DNA from: Geomonas silvestris
Lineage (GTDB): Bacteria > Desulfobacterota > Desulfuromonadia > Geobacterales > Geobacteraceae
Assembly: GCF_014193515.1 (NCBI RefSeq)
Contig: NZ_BLXX01000012.1
Location: forward strand, 145,053 to 209,052
Length of the DNA: 64,000 nt
Direction: 5' to 3'
Part shown: positions 25,645 to 33,248 of the stretch, piece after piece
Numbering within the stretch: position 1 is the first letter of the stretch
Layout: the number at the start of each line of letters is the position of its first letter
The notes under the pieces: generated by a model
The model's database searches: none
What the model was told of the DNA's origin: nothing
What the model saw: the letters and a program-made list of their open reading frames with translations, nothing else
Position numbers and translations under genes: made by a program

Positions 25645-25783
25645 AGAGGGACGCCCCTGTAATGCTGTATTTCTTCAGGATGGAGAAAACTGTCGGCAAG
25701 CCACCTAGGACAATTACAGGATTACAGGGGCGTCCCTCTTGTGTTTCCCCTAGGACAATTACAGGATTACAAGGGCGTCCCTC
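25645..25783. repeat. REPIN with duplicated right arm
   Basis: Left arm at 25645-25672 faces right arms at 25712-25737 and 25757-25783. The right arms sit in a 45-base direct duplication beginning CCTAGGACAATTACAGG. Confidence 0.75.
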
Positions 25784-26246
25784 TTGTGTTTCGCTCTTTT
25801 GTTTCCAAATGCAGCTGAAAGGCAGCCGGAGAAGCGTATCGTCGTATCTGGTGGGGCGCCCCCCTGTGTTTCCCCTGTGGGCGAGGTGATGGTAGCCCGT
25901 GAATCCTACGCCATGGCACAATTTGCGCCAGAACGCCCATAAAACAGATCATTGCGCCGCCCACCATATATACCGGATCCTTCGCCTACAACAGTTTCTG
26001 TAACGGTCCCAGCCCATTGCCCAGCCGACCTGGATCTAAAATCAACATTAAATACAGCAGGTTAGAATTGTCGACGCTTCGCACTCCGGGTCGGCTCGTA
26101 TAATGCAACCATGTAGGCTAACAGCTAACACTGAACATTCTTACATTCAGGCTATTAATTCAATGTATTAACATAAAATATTAGTCAATATAAGCATGGC
26201 CAATATGTTTATGGAACATACTTAGCTGCAAAGGTGGTGGGTTTAT
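25784..26246. other. AT-rich intergenic pocket
   Basis: No gene is supported. From about 25985 the base composition drops well below the neighbouring GC-rich sequence, with runs such as ATTAACATAAAATATTAG. This suggests foreign or decayed DNA and leads into two tiny hydrophobic reading frames. Confidence 0.45.
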
Positions 26247-26312
26247 ATGGTATATTCAGCAATAGTACTCGGTTTAGTAATGGTGACGTTCTGGTATTTT
26301 TACGTAGAATAA
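26247..26312 (+). CDS. 21-residue hydrophobic peptide, candidate small membrane protein
   Basis: ATG 26247 follows AAAGGTGG and opens a 21-codon frame that is almost wholly one membrane helix (SAIVLGLVMVTFWYF) ending in VE. It is followed by a small AAAGCATTTTGCTTT hairpin. It is too short for confident calling, but the ribosome site, hydrophobic helix and a second similar frame 47 bases on argue for real expression. Options are a subunit of a membrane complex or a type I toxin. Confidence 0.4.
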   Translation: MVYSAIVLGLVMVTFWYFYVE

Positions 26313-26359
26313 AGCATTTTGCTTTATGCTTTACTTACTAACTTTCATAGGTGAATATC

Positions 26360-26428
26360 ATGTTCATGATAGAAATAGCACTTGTTTGTGCGCTGTTTTA
26401 TATCGGTTTGCATGTTTTGGATAGCTGA
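26360..26428 (+). CDS. 22-residue hydrophobic peptide, candidate small membrane protein
   Basis: ATG 26360 follows TAGGTGAATATC. The 22-codon frame encodes one hydrophobic helix (IEIALVCALFYIGL) and ends in HVLDS. It is separated from the 26247 peptide by a hairpin-bearing spacer. The two are not obviously homologous. Same AT-rich pocket. Function unknown. Confidence 0.4.
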   Translation: MFMIEIALVCALFYIGLHVLDS

Positions 26429-26616
26429 GCCCTTGTCTATGCTGGCGTGGAAAGGCGCATTTCACAGAATTTACTTACATGGCAAGGCCTTAGCAAAGAA
26501 GAGTTGCACTGCAGCTCGGCAAAGAGACAATATCAAGATGATGTTGGAACCGGATTTGGGATATTTTCGAAGGCTTCGGCCTTTGCTTCGTCGGCAAAAG
26601 CGTGGTAGGTGGGGTC

Positions 26617-26715
26617 TTTCAGGGGCGGTTAGCAGCCCAAGCTGCAGCTCACGGCAAGGGCATCAATTCCTGGATCGCAGAACTACTCTCGGAAACAACC
26701 GCACAGGTACGTTGA
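26617..26715 (+). pseudogene. C-terminal remnant of a HicB-like antitoxin
   Basis: A frame ending at 26715 reads FQGRLAAQAAAHGKGINSWI then AELLSETTAQVR, the ribbon-helix-helix end of HicB/Arc-type antitoxins. The upstream 30 codons do not match the family and no start is plausible. It is a second decayed hicB, distinct from the one at 20794. Confidence 0.55.
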
Positions 26716-26871
26716 TGGGGCATCCGAGGGTGCAGATTGTTTCCTTGCCCAAAGCAGCATTCGGGACATAACCGCCCCTGCGGGGGAGGAGAAGGGAGGC
26801 ATTTTAGCCTTGTAGAGTAACGAGTACCCGACGTAATGACATCTCCCCCTGCCCCCTCCTCCAGGTGGCCG

Positions 26872-27717
26872 TTATGAGTCCACTTCCTGACTCAAGGACG
26901 GTTCCTCGAAGCTGATCCGACCGATCTTGCCGGCCCGCAACTCGCGCAGGAACGCCTCGGAAGCCCGATTCAGATCTATCTCTCCGCCTGCGATCAAGCA
27001 GCCCAGGCTGCGGCCGATTTCCTCGATCAGGGCCGAGGGGGACTCGGACAGTTCCGCCACTTTGTAACGGCTCTTGAGCAATTCGGGATAGCGCCGCATC
27101 AGGTACTCGGCGGCGAACAGGCCAACCGTGTGATAATCCAGGGCATTGGCACCGATGGCCCCACTGGCGGCGAGCCGGTACGCTCCTTCCTGGTCGTCCA
27201 TCTCGGGCCAGAGCACACCCGGGGTGTCGGACAGCACAATGCCGTCGAGTTCGATCCGCTGGTTCACGGTGGTAATGGCCGGCTTGTCCCCGACCTTCGC
27301 CAGGCTCCTGCCGGCCATGGTGTTGATCAAGGTGGATTTCCCCACGTTGGGAATGCCGACCACCATGACGCGTGTCGGAAAGCCGAGCCTGCCGTTTCTC
27401 GGCGACAGCTCCTTGCAGAGCTTGATCAGCTTTTTGACCTCGAGCTGCTTTTTGGCCGAGATCGCCACGGCGCTCACGCCGGTCTCGCTTTTAAACTGCT
27501 TGAGCCAGGCAGCGGTGACCGCCGGATCGGCCAAGTCCGGTTTATTGAGGACTTTGACCCACGGCTTGGTGCGACGCAGCGCCTGCAGCTGGTGATTGGA
27601 ACTCGACGAGGGGAGGCGTGCGTCGAGGACCTCGATCACGACGTCAACCTTTTTGATCAGGTCCGCGATCGATTCCAGCGCCTTGCCCATATGTCCGGGA
27701 TACCATCGGATCGTCAT
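26872..27717 (-). CDS. ylqF: ribosome biogenesis GTPase YlqF/RbgA
   Basis: A 281-residue circularly permuted GTPase that helps late 50S assembly. G motifs appear in the permuted order G4 NKPD (about residue 58), G5 SAKK (about 86), G1 GIPNVGKS (about 120), G3 DTPG (about 165). The C-terminal domain from about 200 binds rRNA. The start at ATG 27717 gives the family N-terminus IRWYPGHMGKA. The gene is monocistronic and its last 100 bases are echoed in two fragments at 19309 and 25580. Confidence 0.92.
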   Translation of the reverse strand: MTIRWYPGHMGKALESIADLIKKVDVVIEVLDARLPSSSSNHQLQALRRTKPWVKVLNKPDLADPAVTAAWLKQFKSETGVSAVAISAKKQLEVKKLIKLCKELSPRNGRLGFPTRVMVVGIPNVGKSTLINTMAGRSLAKVGDKPAITTVNQRIELDGIVLSDTPGVLWPEMDDQEGAYRLAASGAIGANALDYHTVGLFAAEYLMRRYPELLKSRYKVAELSESPSALIEEIGRSLGCLIAGGEIDLNRASEAFLRELRAGKIGRISFEEPSLSQEVDS

Positions 27718-27884
27718 ATGTGTCAGCTATCCTTTCGGTGCATTTTGTGAAGTAGTGCTTTTTTCGAATGGATGCTTTATAGCACACCTATCCCCGCAAA
27801 TGGCAATTATCTGATGCTGCCCCGAACCTCCTCTGGCCGCAGGAGGCCGGACAGCTGGAAGGGGATAAGATTAAGTGCCTCTTG

Positions 27885-27919
27885 CCTTTCCTCTGTGTCC
27901 CTCCGTGTCCCCTGTGGGT
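27885..27919. repeat. CCACGGAG-family half repeat
   Basis: CCTCTGTGTCCCTCCGTGTC then CCCTGTGGG, the complement of the 19123 left arm. The rest of the 300-base gap between ylqF and the amidohydrolase shows nothing clear. Confidence 0.55.
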
Positions 27920-28019
27920 AATGCTTTTGACTTTATCAATGGTCATTGTCAAACTCTTCGGCTATGCTACAGTGGCACCGACGAAGCCTTCTCACCGACT
28001 AACCAAGGGAGCGCCTGCC

Positions 28020-29279
28020 ATGCAGATCTACACCGCATCCTATCTGCTGCCGATAGCCTCGCCACCCATAGCCGGCGGCGGTATCGCCGTGGAGAACGGC
28101 CGCATCGTCGCGGCCGGTCCGGTGGCCGAACTCCCCTCCCCCAGCGGAGCCAAGCTCGTCGATCTCCCCGGCTGCGCCATCATGCCGGGGCTCGTTAACG
28201 CGCACACCCACCTGGAGCTCACCCACTTTCCGGCCTGGAAGGTGCGCAAGGACCTCGACTACCTCCCGAAGACCTACGTCGAGTGGATCCGCCAGGTGGT
28301 GAAGATCCGGCGCGTGCTCACCCCGGAAGAACTGGAGCAGTCGGTGCGCGAGGGGTTGCGCCTGTGCATCGAGTCCGGCACCACCGCCATCGGCGAGATC
28401 CTCAGCGACTTCTCGCTCGCCCACCTCTACGAGGCCTCGCCGCTTACCGGCCGGCTCTTCCTGGAAGGGCTCGGGCAGGATCCGGTGCAGGGCGAGGCGC
28501 TCTTGAAGCGGCTCATGGCAAGCCTGCAGGCGCTCAAGGGGAACTTCCTCCCCGGCATCTCGCCGCACACGCCGCACACGGTCTCCCAGGAGCTCATGCT
28601 CGAGTTGAACCGGCTCGCGCAGTGGCTCGACATACCGAAGGCGATCCATCTCTCCGAGTCCAAGGAAGAGGTCTCCTTCATGTTCGACAGCACCGGCCCC
28701 ATCGCCGAGGTGATGTACCCGATGGCCCACTGGGACGAGTACCTCCCGGCGCCTCGCAAGGCTACCTCGACGAGCTACCTGGAAGAGCTCCGGGTGCTCG
28801 ACCAGAAGACCCTGGCCATCCACGCCGTGCAGGTCACCCCGGCCGATGTCGCCGTATTGAAGGAGCGCGGCGTCACCGTGGTGCTCTGTCCGCGCAGCAA
28901 CGACCGGCTCAACGTGGGGAAGGCCCCGTACCATCTGTTGAAGAGCGCCGGCCTGTCGCTCGCCCTGGGGACCGACTCCCTGGCGAGCAACGACTCGCTT
29001 TCGCTGTGGGACGAGATCCACTTCTTAAGGGAGAGCGACCCCGACGCCTTCACTCCGGCGGAACTAATCGCCATGGCGACGCGGGGGAGCGCACGGGCGC
29101 TCGGGCTCGAGGGGGAGTTGGGAACCCTGGAGGCCGGCAAGCGGGGCGACTTCCTGATCTTCTCCGGGCTCGAGCAGGCGGGATCCGACATCTCCGCGGC
29201 ACTCCTGGAGCACGGGCGTCTCGAGCAGGTCTACCTGGCCGGGCGCTCCACGCCGCGTCCGCGTACCCCGCCTTTTTAG
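28020..29279 (+). CDS. amidohydrolase of the TRZ/ATZ/MtaD family
   Basis: A 419-residue metal-dependent deaminase or hydrolase. Metal ligands are visible in NAHTHLEL (HxH), HTPHTV, the AIHAVQV His and LGTDSLASND (Asp). The family deaminates adenosine-like or guanine-like compounds. Geobacter-type bacteria make menaquinone through futalosine, so an aminodeoxyfutalosine deaminase role is possible; S-adenosylhomocysteine deaminase is the alternative. ATG 28020 is supported by AAGGGA and by the family-like start. smpB follows after 41 bases and may be cotranscribed. Confidence 0.82.
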   Translation: MQIYTASYLLPIASPPIAGGGIAVENGRIVAAGPVAELPSPSGAKLVDLPGCAIMPGLVNAHTHLELTHFPAWKVRKDLDYLPKTYVEWIRQVVKIRRVLTPEELEQSVREGLRLCIESGTTAIGEILSDFSLAHLYEASPLTGRLFLEGLGQDPVQGEALLKRLMASLQALKGNFLPGISPHTPHTVSQELMLELNRLAQWLDIPKAIHLSESKEEVSFMFDSTGPIAEVMYPMAHWDEYLPAPRKATSTSYLEELRVLDQKTLAIHAVQVTPADVAVLKERGVTVVLCPRSNDRLNVGKAPYHLLKSAGLSLALGTDSLASNDSLSLWDEIHFLRESDPDAFTPAELIAMATRGSARALGLEGELGTLEAGKRGDFLIFSGLEQAGSDISAALLEHGRLEQVYLAGRSTPRPRTPPF

Positions 29280-29320
29280 CCCTGTTCATTTCAAGGCTAT
29301 TCTGGTAGTATCAGTTGACT

Positions 29321-29794
29321 ATGGGCGAGAAGCTGATTTGCAACAACAAGAAGGCCTTCCACGACTACTTCATCGAAGAGCGTTACGAGGCCGGCATGGT
29401 GCTGCAGGGGACCGAGGTAAAGTCCCTGCGCGGCGGCAAGGCGAATTTGAACGATTCCTTTGCCATCGTGAAGAACGGCGAGGCCTACCTGCACAACCTG
29501 CACATCAGCCCCTACGACTTCGGCAACCGTCAGAACCACGATCCTGACCGGATGCGGAAGCTTTTGCTGCACAAGAAAGAGATCCTGAAGCTCTTCTCCA
29601 AGATACGGGAGCAGGGATACACGCTGATCCCCTTGAGGATCTATTTCAAGGAAGGCAAGGTAAAAGCAGAGCTTGGGTTAGCCAAGGGGAAGAAGAACTA
29701 CGACAAGCGCGAGACCCTGAAGCAGAACGACATGAAGCGCGACGTCCAGGTGGCTCTTAAAGAGCGCGGGCGTCAGAACAGGGATAGAGATTAA
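29321..29794 (+). CDS. smpB: SsrA-binding protein SmpB
   Basis: A 157-residue SmpB, partner of tmRNA in rescuing stalled ribosomes. Core signatures are [46 protein letters not shown] and the basic C-terminal tail ([17 protein letters not shown]) that enters the empty mRNA channel. The start at ATG 29321 gives [12 protein letters not shown]. The tmRNA gene follows nine bases after its stop codon, an unusually tight protein-RNA pair. Confidence 0.95.
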   Translation: MGEKLICNNKKAFHDYFIEERYEAGMVLQGTEVKSLRGGKANLNDSFAIVKNGEAYLHNLHISPYDFGNRQNHDPDRMRKLLLHKKEILKLFSKIREQGYTLIPLRIYFKEGKVKAELGLAKGKKNYDKRETLKQNDMKRDVQVALKERGRQNRDRD

Positions 29795-29803
29795 CAGTTT
29801 ATT

Positions 29804-30154
29804 GGGGGTGTAAAGGTTTCGACGGGGGTAAGAAGCAAAGGTTGCATGCCGAGGTCCGGTTGGCTCGTTAAACAAACCGGGGCGATTTAGACGCCGATAA
29901 CTACGAATACGCCTTAGCAGCTTAATAACCTGCTAACGTTCTACCTCGCTTCTCCCACGGGTGGGGATAGAACGTCATTTAGTGGGATAGTTCTTGAGAG
30001 TGCCTGCGGCTCAAGGGCGAAATCTAGCGGGACCGTCTCTCTTGAATCCCGGCCTGTGGAGTCCTGAGAGGTTAAATTAAATACAGGTATAAGCATGTAG
30101 ACGCCTTTCGTGTACGACTTTCGGACGTGGGTTCGACTCCCACCACCTCCACCA
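29804..30154 (+). ncRNA. ssrA: transfer-messenger RNA
   Basis: The 5' end GGGGGTGTAAAGGTTTCGAC and the 3' end GTTCGACTCCCACCACCTCC then ACCA form the tRNA-like half: a seven-pair acceptor stem (GGGGGTG with CACCTCC), T arm and CCA. The tag frame at 29893-29925 reads ADNYEYALAA and a stop. Length is 351 bases. A strong terminator follows. It lies directly downstream of smpB. No integrase is next to it although ssrA is a common integration site. Confidence 0.95.
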
Positions 30155-30160
30155 AACCCC

Positions 30161-30200
30161 AAACAGAAAAGCCCGGGCATTTGCCCGGGCTTTTCTGTTT
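30161..30200 (+). terminator. rho-independent terminator of ssrA
   Basis: AACAGAAAAGCCCGGGCA, a short loop, then TGCCCGGGCTTTTCTGTT. A perfect long stem with T tract. Confidence 0.85.
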
Positions 30201-30230
30201 CTGTAGTTGTCGCTTAACTGCCAAACAAAG

Positions 30231-30269
30231 GCAAATCCCCCCTGTCCCCCCTTCGCAAAGGGGGGAACG
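30231..30269. repeat. GAATCCCCC-family dispersed repeat (GCAAA subtype)
   Basis: GCAAATCCCCCCTGTCCCCC then CCTTCGCAAAGGGGGGAACG without an interruption; arms CCCCCC and GGGGGG can pair around TTCGCAAA. Same subtype as 32941. Confidence 0.7.
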
Positions 30270-30350
30270 TGAGGCCAACGGCAGGTGTTGGTTGTCATCC
30301 GTTACCAACGCTTCCCCGGACTTCCCGGACGAGCCTTTTACTGGACTTGG

Positions 30351-30755
30351 TTAGTTCTTCCAGTGCACGCTCTTCAGTTTGCCCTGGCCGGCCTCTTCCT
30401 TCCTGGTCGGCAGCATGCGGTTCTTCTCGTCCACGAAGACGAGCTTGGGCTCGTGAACCTGGGCCTCGGCCTCGGACATGTTCACGAAGCTCGCGATGAT
30501 GACCAGGTCCTGGGGGGCCACCAGGCGCGCCGCGGCGCCGTTGAGGCAGATGACGCCGGAACCGCGCTCGCCTTCGATGGCGTAGGTCTCGAGCCGGCTG
30601 CCGTTGTTCACGTCCCAGACGCAGACCGCCTCGTAGGGTATGATGTCGGCGGCCTCCATCAGATCGAGGTCGATGGTGATGCTCCCCTCGTAGTGCAGGT
30701 CGGCCCCGGTGATCGTCGCGCGGTGAATCTTGCTCTTCAGCATCTTTCTATCCAT
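30351..30755 (-). CDS. panD: aspartate 1-decarboxylase
   Basis: A 134-residue pyruvoyl enzyme making beta-alanine for pantothenate. The self-cleavage site YEGSITID (Gly-Ser) is near residue 28, with Ser becoming the pyruvoyl group. The N-terminus [20 protein letters not shown] is diagnostic; the start at 30755 adds four residues, as in related species. It is the third gene of panB-panC-panD, four bases after panC. It works with panC, which joins beta-alanine to pantoate. Confidence 0.95.
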   Translation of the reverse strand: MDRKMLKSKIHRATITGADLHYEGSITIDLDLMEAADIIPYEAVCVWDVNNGSRLETYAIEGERGSGVICLNGAAARLVAPQDLVIIASFVNMSEAEAQVHEPKLVFVDEKNRMLPTRKEEAGQGKLKSVHWKN

Positions 30756-30758
30756 CTT

Positions 30759-31598
30759 CTATTCCTCCCCAAGAATGCAGTTGTCGATGAGTCGTACTGT
30801 GCCGACCCGCACCGCCAGTGCGAGCAGCGTCCTTTTATCTGCGGTGTGCAAGGGAGCCAGGGTATCCGGATCCCGAAATTCCAGGTAATCGAGCTCTGCC
30901 GCCCTCTCCTTCTCGATAGGCTCGAGGGCGACCTTGCGCAGCTGGGCGACGGAGGTCTCCCCGGCGGCAAAGGCGGCCCGGGCTGCCTTGAGGGAGCGCG
31001 ACAGGCAGAGCGCCGTCTCGCGCTCGGTCTCGCTCAGGCGCGCGTTGCGGGAACTCAAGGCCAGGCCGTCGGCCTCGCGCACGATGGGCATCCCGACGAT
31101 CTCCAGGTCCATGTTGAAGTCCTGCACCATGCGCCGGATCACGGCGAGCTGCTGGAAATCCTTCTTCCCGAAGATGGCGACCTTGGGTACCACGATGTTG
31201 AAGAGTTTGGCGACTACGGTGGTGACGCCGCGGAAATGCCCGGGACGGCTCGCGCCGCAGAGCTCTTTGGTGATCTCCTCGACGTTCAGGTAGCTCTGGT
31301 AGCCGGCCGGGTACATGTCGGCTGCGGTCGGTGCGAAGATGACGCCGACCCCGGCGGCCTCGGCCACGCGCTTGTCGCGCTCCAGGTCGCGGGGGTAGCT
31401 GTCCAGGTCCTCGTTGACGCCGAACTGGGTCGGGTTCACGAAAATGCTCGCCACGACGATGGGCGCGCGTTTCTTCGCCTCGCGCATCAAGGAGGCGTGC
31501 CCCTCGTGCAGGTACCCCATGGTGGGGACCAGGGCGATCTCGCCGCGGTGCTCCCGGGCGAACTCTTGCATCTTAGCTACGGTATCTATCAGGATCAT
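30759..31598 (-). CDS. panC: pantothenate synthetase
   Basis: A 279-residue ATP-dependent ligase joining pantoate and beta-alanine. Motifs are [14 protein letters not shown] (HIGH-type), [14 protein letters not shown] and FGKKDFQQL with KMSKS-like chemistry, and SSRN. ATG 31598 overlaps the panB stop by four bases (ATGA), so translation is coupled. A longer open frame upstream runs into panB on another frame and is an artefact. Middle gene of the pan operon. Confidence 0.95.
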   Translation of the reverse strand: MILIDTVAKMQEFAREHRGEIALVPTMGYLHEGHASLMREAKKRAPIVVASIFVNPTQFGVNEDLDSYPRDLERDKRVAEAAGVGVIFAPTAADMYPAGYQSYLNVEEITKELCGASRPGHFRGVTTVVAKLFNIVVPKVAIFGKKDFQQLAVIRRMVQDFNMDLEIVGMPIVREADGLALSSRNARLSETERETALCLSRSLKAARAAFAAGETSVAQLRKVALEPIEKERAAELDYLEFRDPDTLAPLHTADKRTLLALAVRVGTVRLIDNCILGEE

Positions 31599-32398
31599 GA
31601 GAACGAGTGTTTCTCCTCGGGGAAAGTACCTGCTTTGACCTCGGCGATGTAGCTTGCCACCGCCTCGGAGATGACCGGGCCCAGGTCGGCGTAGCGCTTG
31701 ACGAACTTGGGGGAGTACTTGCTGCACAGCCCCAGGATGTCGTGCAGCACGAGCACCTGGCCGTCGCAGTGCGGGCCGGCCCCGATGCCGATGGTCGGGA
31801 TGCTGAGCTCGGCACTGATGCGCTGGGCGAGCTTCATGGGAATCCCCTCGAGCACCACGGAGAACGCGCCGGCCTTCTCGACGGCGAGGGCGTCCTGGAA
31901 GATCCGGTCGGCCTGCTCCTCGCCCTTCCCCTGCACCTTGAAGCCACCCATGCGGTGCAAGGACTGCGGGGTGAGACCTATGTGGGCCATGACCGGGATG
32001 TCCATGTCGCAGATGGCGGAGATGGTGTCGGCCACGTGCGCGCCCCCTTCGAGCTTCACCGCGGCGGCGCCGCCGTCCTTGACCAGGCGGCCGGCGTTTA
32101 AGCGCGCGCTGGCCAGGTCGATCTGGTAGGAGAGGTAGGGGAGATCGGCGACCACGAATGCCTTGGGGCGCGCCCGCATCACGGCGCGGGTGTGGTAGAT
32201 CATCTCGTCCATGGTGACCGGCAGGGTGTTGTCGTAACCGGCAACCACGACGCCGACCGAATCCCCCACGAGGATCATGTCGATGCCGCAGCCGTCCATG
32301 ATGAGGGCGGTCGGGTAGTCGTAACAGGTGAGGACGCCGATCCGTTCCCCGGCGGCCTTCATCTTTTGGAAATCGAGAACGGTCTTCTGCTTCTGCAT
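31595..32398 (-). CDS. panB: 3-methyl-2-oxobutanoate hydroxymethyltransferase
   Basis: A 267-residue enzyme adding a hydroxymethyl group to ketoisovalerate for pantoate. Motifs are [37 protein letters not shown] and a Glu-rich active site VLEGIP. It is the first gene of the pan operon. An upstream leader with a hairpin-T tract at 32522 may attenuate it. Confidence 0.95.
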   Translation of the reverse strand: MQKQKTVLDFQKMKAAGERIGVLTCYDYPTALIMDGCGIDMILVGDSVGVVVAGYDNTLPVTMDEMIYHTRAVMRARPKAFVVADLPYLSYQIDLASARLNAGRLVKDGGAAAVKLEGGAHVADTISAICDMDIPVMAHIGLTPQSLHRMGGFKVQGKGEEQADRIFQDALAVEKAGAFSVVLEGIPMKLAQRISAELSIPTIGIGAGPHCDGQVLVLHDILGLCSKYSPKFVKRYADLGPVISEAVASYIAEVKAGTFPEEKHSFS

Positions 32399-32521
32399 GG
32401 TTAGCTGCTCCAGCTTGCGTGATGTAGGGGGGAGCGCCTTGGCCCTCCTCGCCCTCCTCCAGGCCTGCGAAGTGGTTACTGCGAGGCCGGAGTGCCCTCA
32501 ACGGGGCTTTCGGTATACAAC

Positions 32522-32549
32522 AAAAAAAAACGCCTTCACGAGGAAGACG
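32522..32549 (-). terminator. hairpin and T tract ahead of panB, possible attenuator
   Basis: On the minus strand CGTCTTC, CTCGT and GAAGGCG form a seven-pair stem with one G-T pair, followed by nine T. It lies 124 bases before the panB start with no minus-strand gene upstream for 650 bases, so it is either an attenuator or the end of a short RNA. Confidence 0.6.
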
Positions 32550-32598
32550 TCATTGACTGAGGGCGAGCGCGCACCTGCGGTGCACACACACTAATCAT
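32536..32598 (-). CDS. possible 20-residue leader peptide before panB
   Basis: ATG 32598 opens a 20-codon frame (start MISVCAPQV, end MTSSS) whose stop lies inside the terminator stem at 32531-32549. This geometry is that of a transcription-attenuation leader. No clear run of one regulatory amino acid is seen and the ribosome site is weak. Confidence 0.25.
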   Translation of the reverse strand: MISVCAPQVRARPQSMTSSS

Positions 32599-32812
32599 CA
32601 GCTATCGCTTCCCGTACCGGTTCGTCGCGAATCCAGGCGGTATGTCGTGATATTGTCGTGTTTCTTTTGCGGCTCCACTTAAGGTATAGCGGGCCAAAAC
32701 ACGGTTAGAAAGCTACCACAAAATTTGGGGACAAGTCCACTATTTTTTAAAACGACTGCGCTGGGTCGGTTCCCAACTGCTCCAGGCTTGCTGGGGGCGA
32801 TTCTTCACAAAA

Positions 32813-32853
32813 AGCGAATCCCCCCTGGCCCCCCTTTTCCAAAGTGGGAAACG
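32813..32853. repeat. GAATCCCCC-family dispersed repeat
   Basis: AGCGAATCCCCCCTGGCCCC then CCTTTTCCAAAGTGGGAAACG. The 650 bases between the pan leader and the chemotaxis gene hold only repeats; frames there are not credible genes. Confidence 0.7.
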
Positions 32854-32940
32854 TGTGGGCGCTTTTGTGGGCTAAAGAGAATGCCTCCCCGGAAGGTACT
32901 TAAGCGGTTTTGTTGGCTAAAGATCGCTTCCTCGACAAAA

Positions 32941-32980
32941 GCAAATCCCCCCTGCCCCCCCCTTCGCAAAGGGGGGAACG
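32941..32980. repeat. GAATCCCCC-family dispersed repeat (GCAAA subtype)
   Basis: GCAAATCCCCCCTGCCCCCC then CCTTCGCAAAGGGGGGAACG. A partial third relative, GACCCCCTTCCGCATGCTGC with GAAAGGGGGACG, follows at about 33191. Confidence 0.7.
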
Positions 32981-32994
32981 CGGAGTCTCCTGCT

Positions 32995-33094
32995 GTGCTT
33001 CGTGGAACAGTCCACCTCGTTTGGCTGTGCTTCGTGGAACAGTGCTCGTCGGGTTTGGCTGTGCTTCGTCGGACGGTCCACCTCGGGTTTGGCT
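32995..33094. repeat. three tandem 32-34 bp units
   Basis: Units begin GTGCTTCGT(G/C)GGAACAG-like and end GTTTGGCT at 32995-33026, 33027-33060 and 33061-33094. They run into a CCACGGAG-family half repeat at about 33095-33125. Confidence 0.6.
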
Positions 33095-33248
33095 GTTCTC
33101 CGTGCCCTCCGCGGCTCCGTGGCGAAATCGGTTCGTTTTGTTCCAGGGGGAACCAAGGCGAGTCACTTGGCGGAGCCAGTCCCCAAAGAAAGACCCCCTT
33201 CCGCATGCTGCGAAAGGGGGACGCTTGCTGCCGGTATCTCTTCTTGCG

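Noticed and set aside
29804..30230. Integration site of a mobile element in ssrA
   Set aside because: The tmRNA is complete, its terminator is intact and no integrase or 3' duplicate lies nearby.
30759..32501. 580-residue fusion protein over panB and panC
   Set aside because: Only its last 279 residues are PanC; the earlier part is panB DNA read in another frame.
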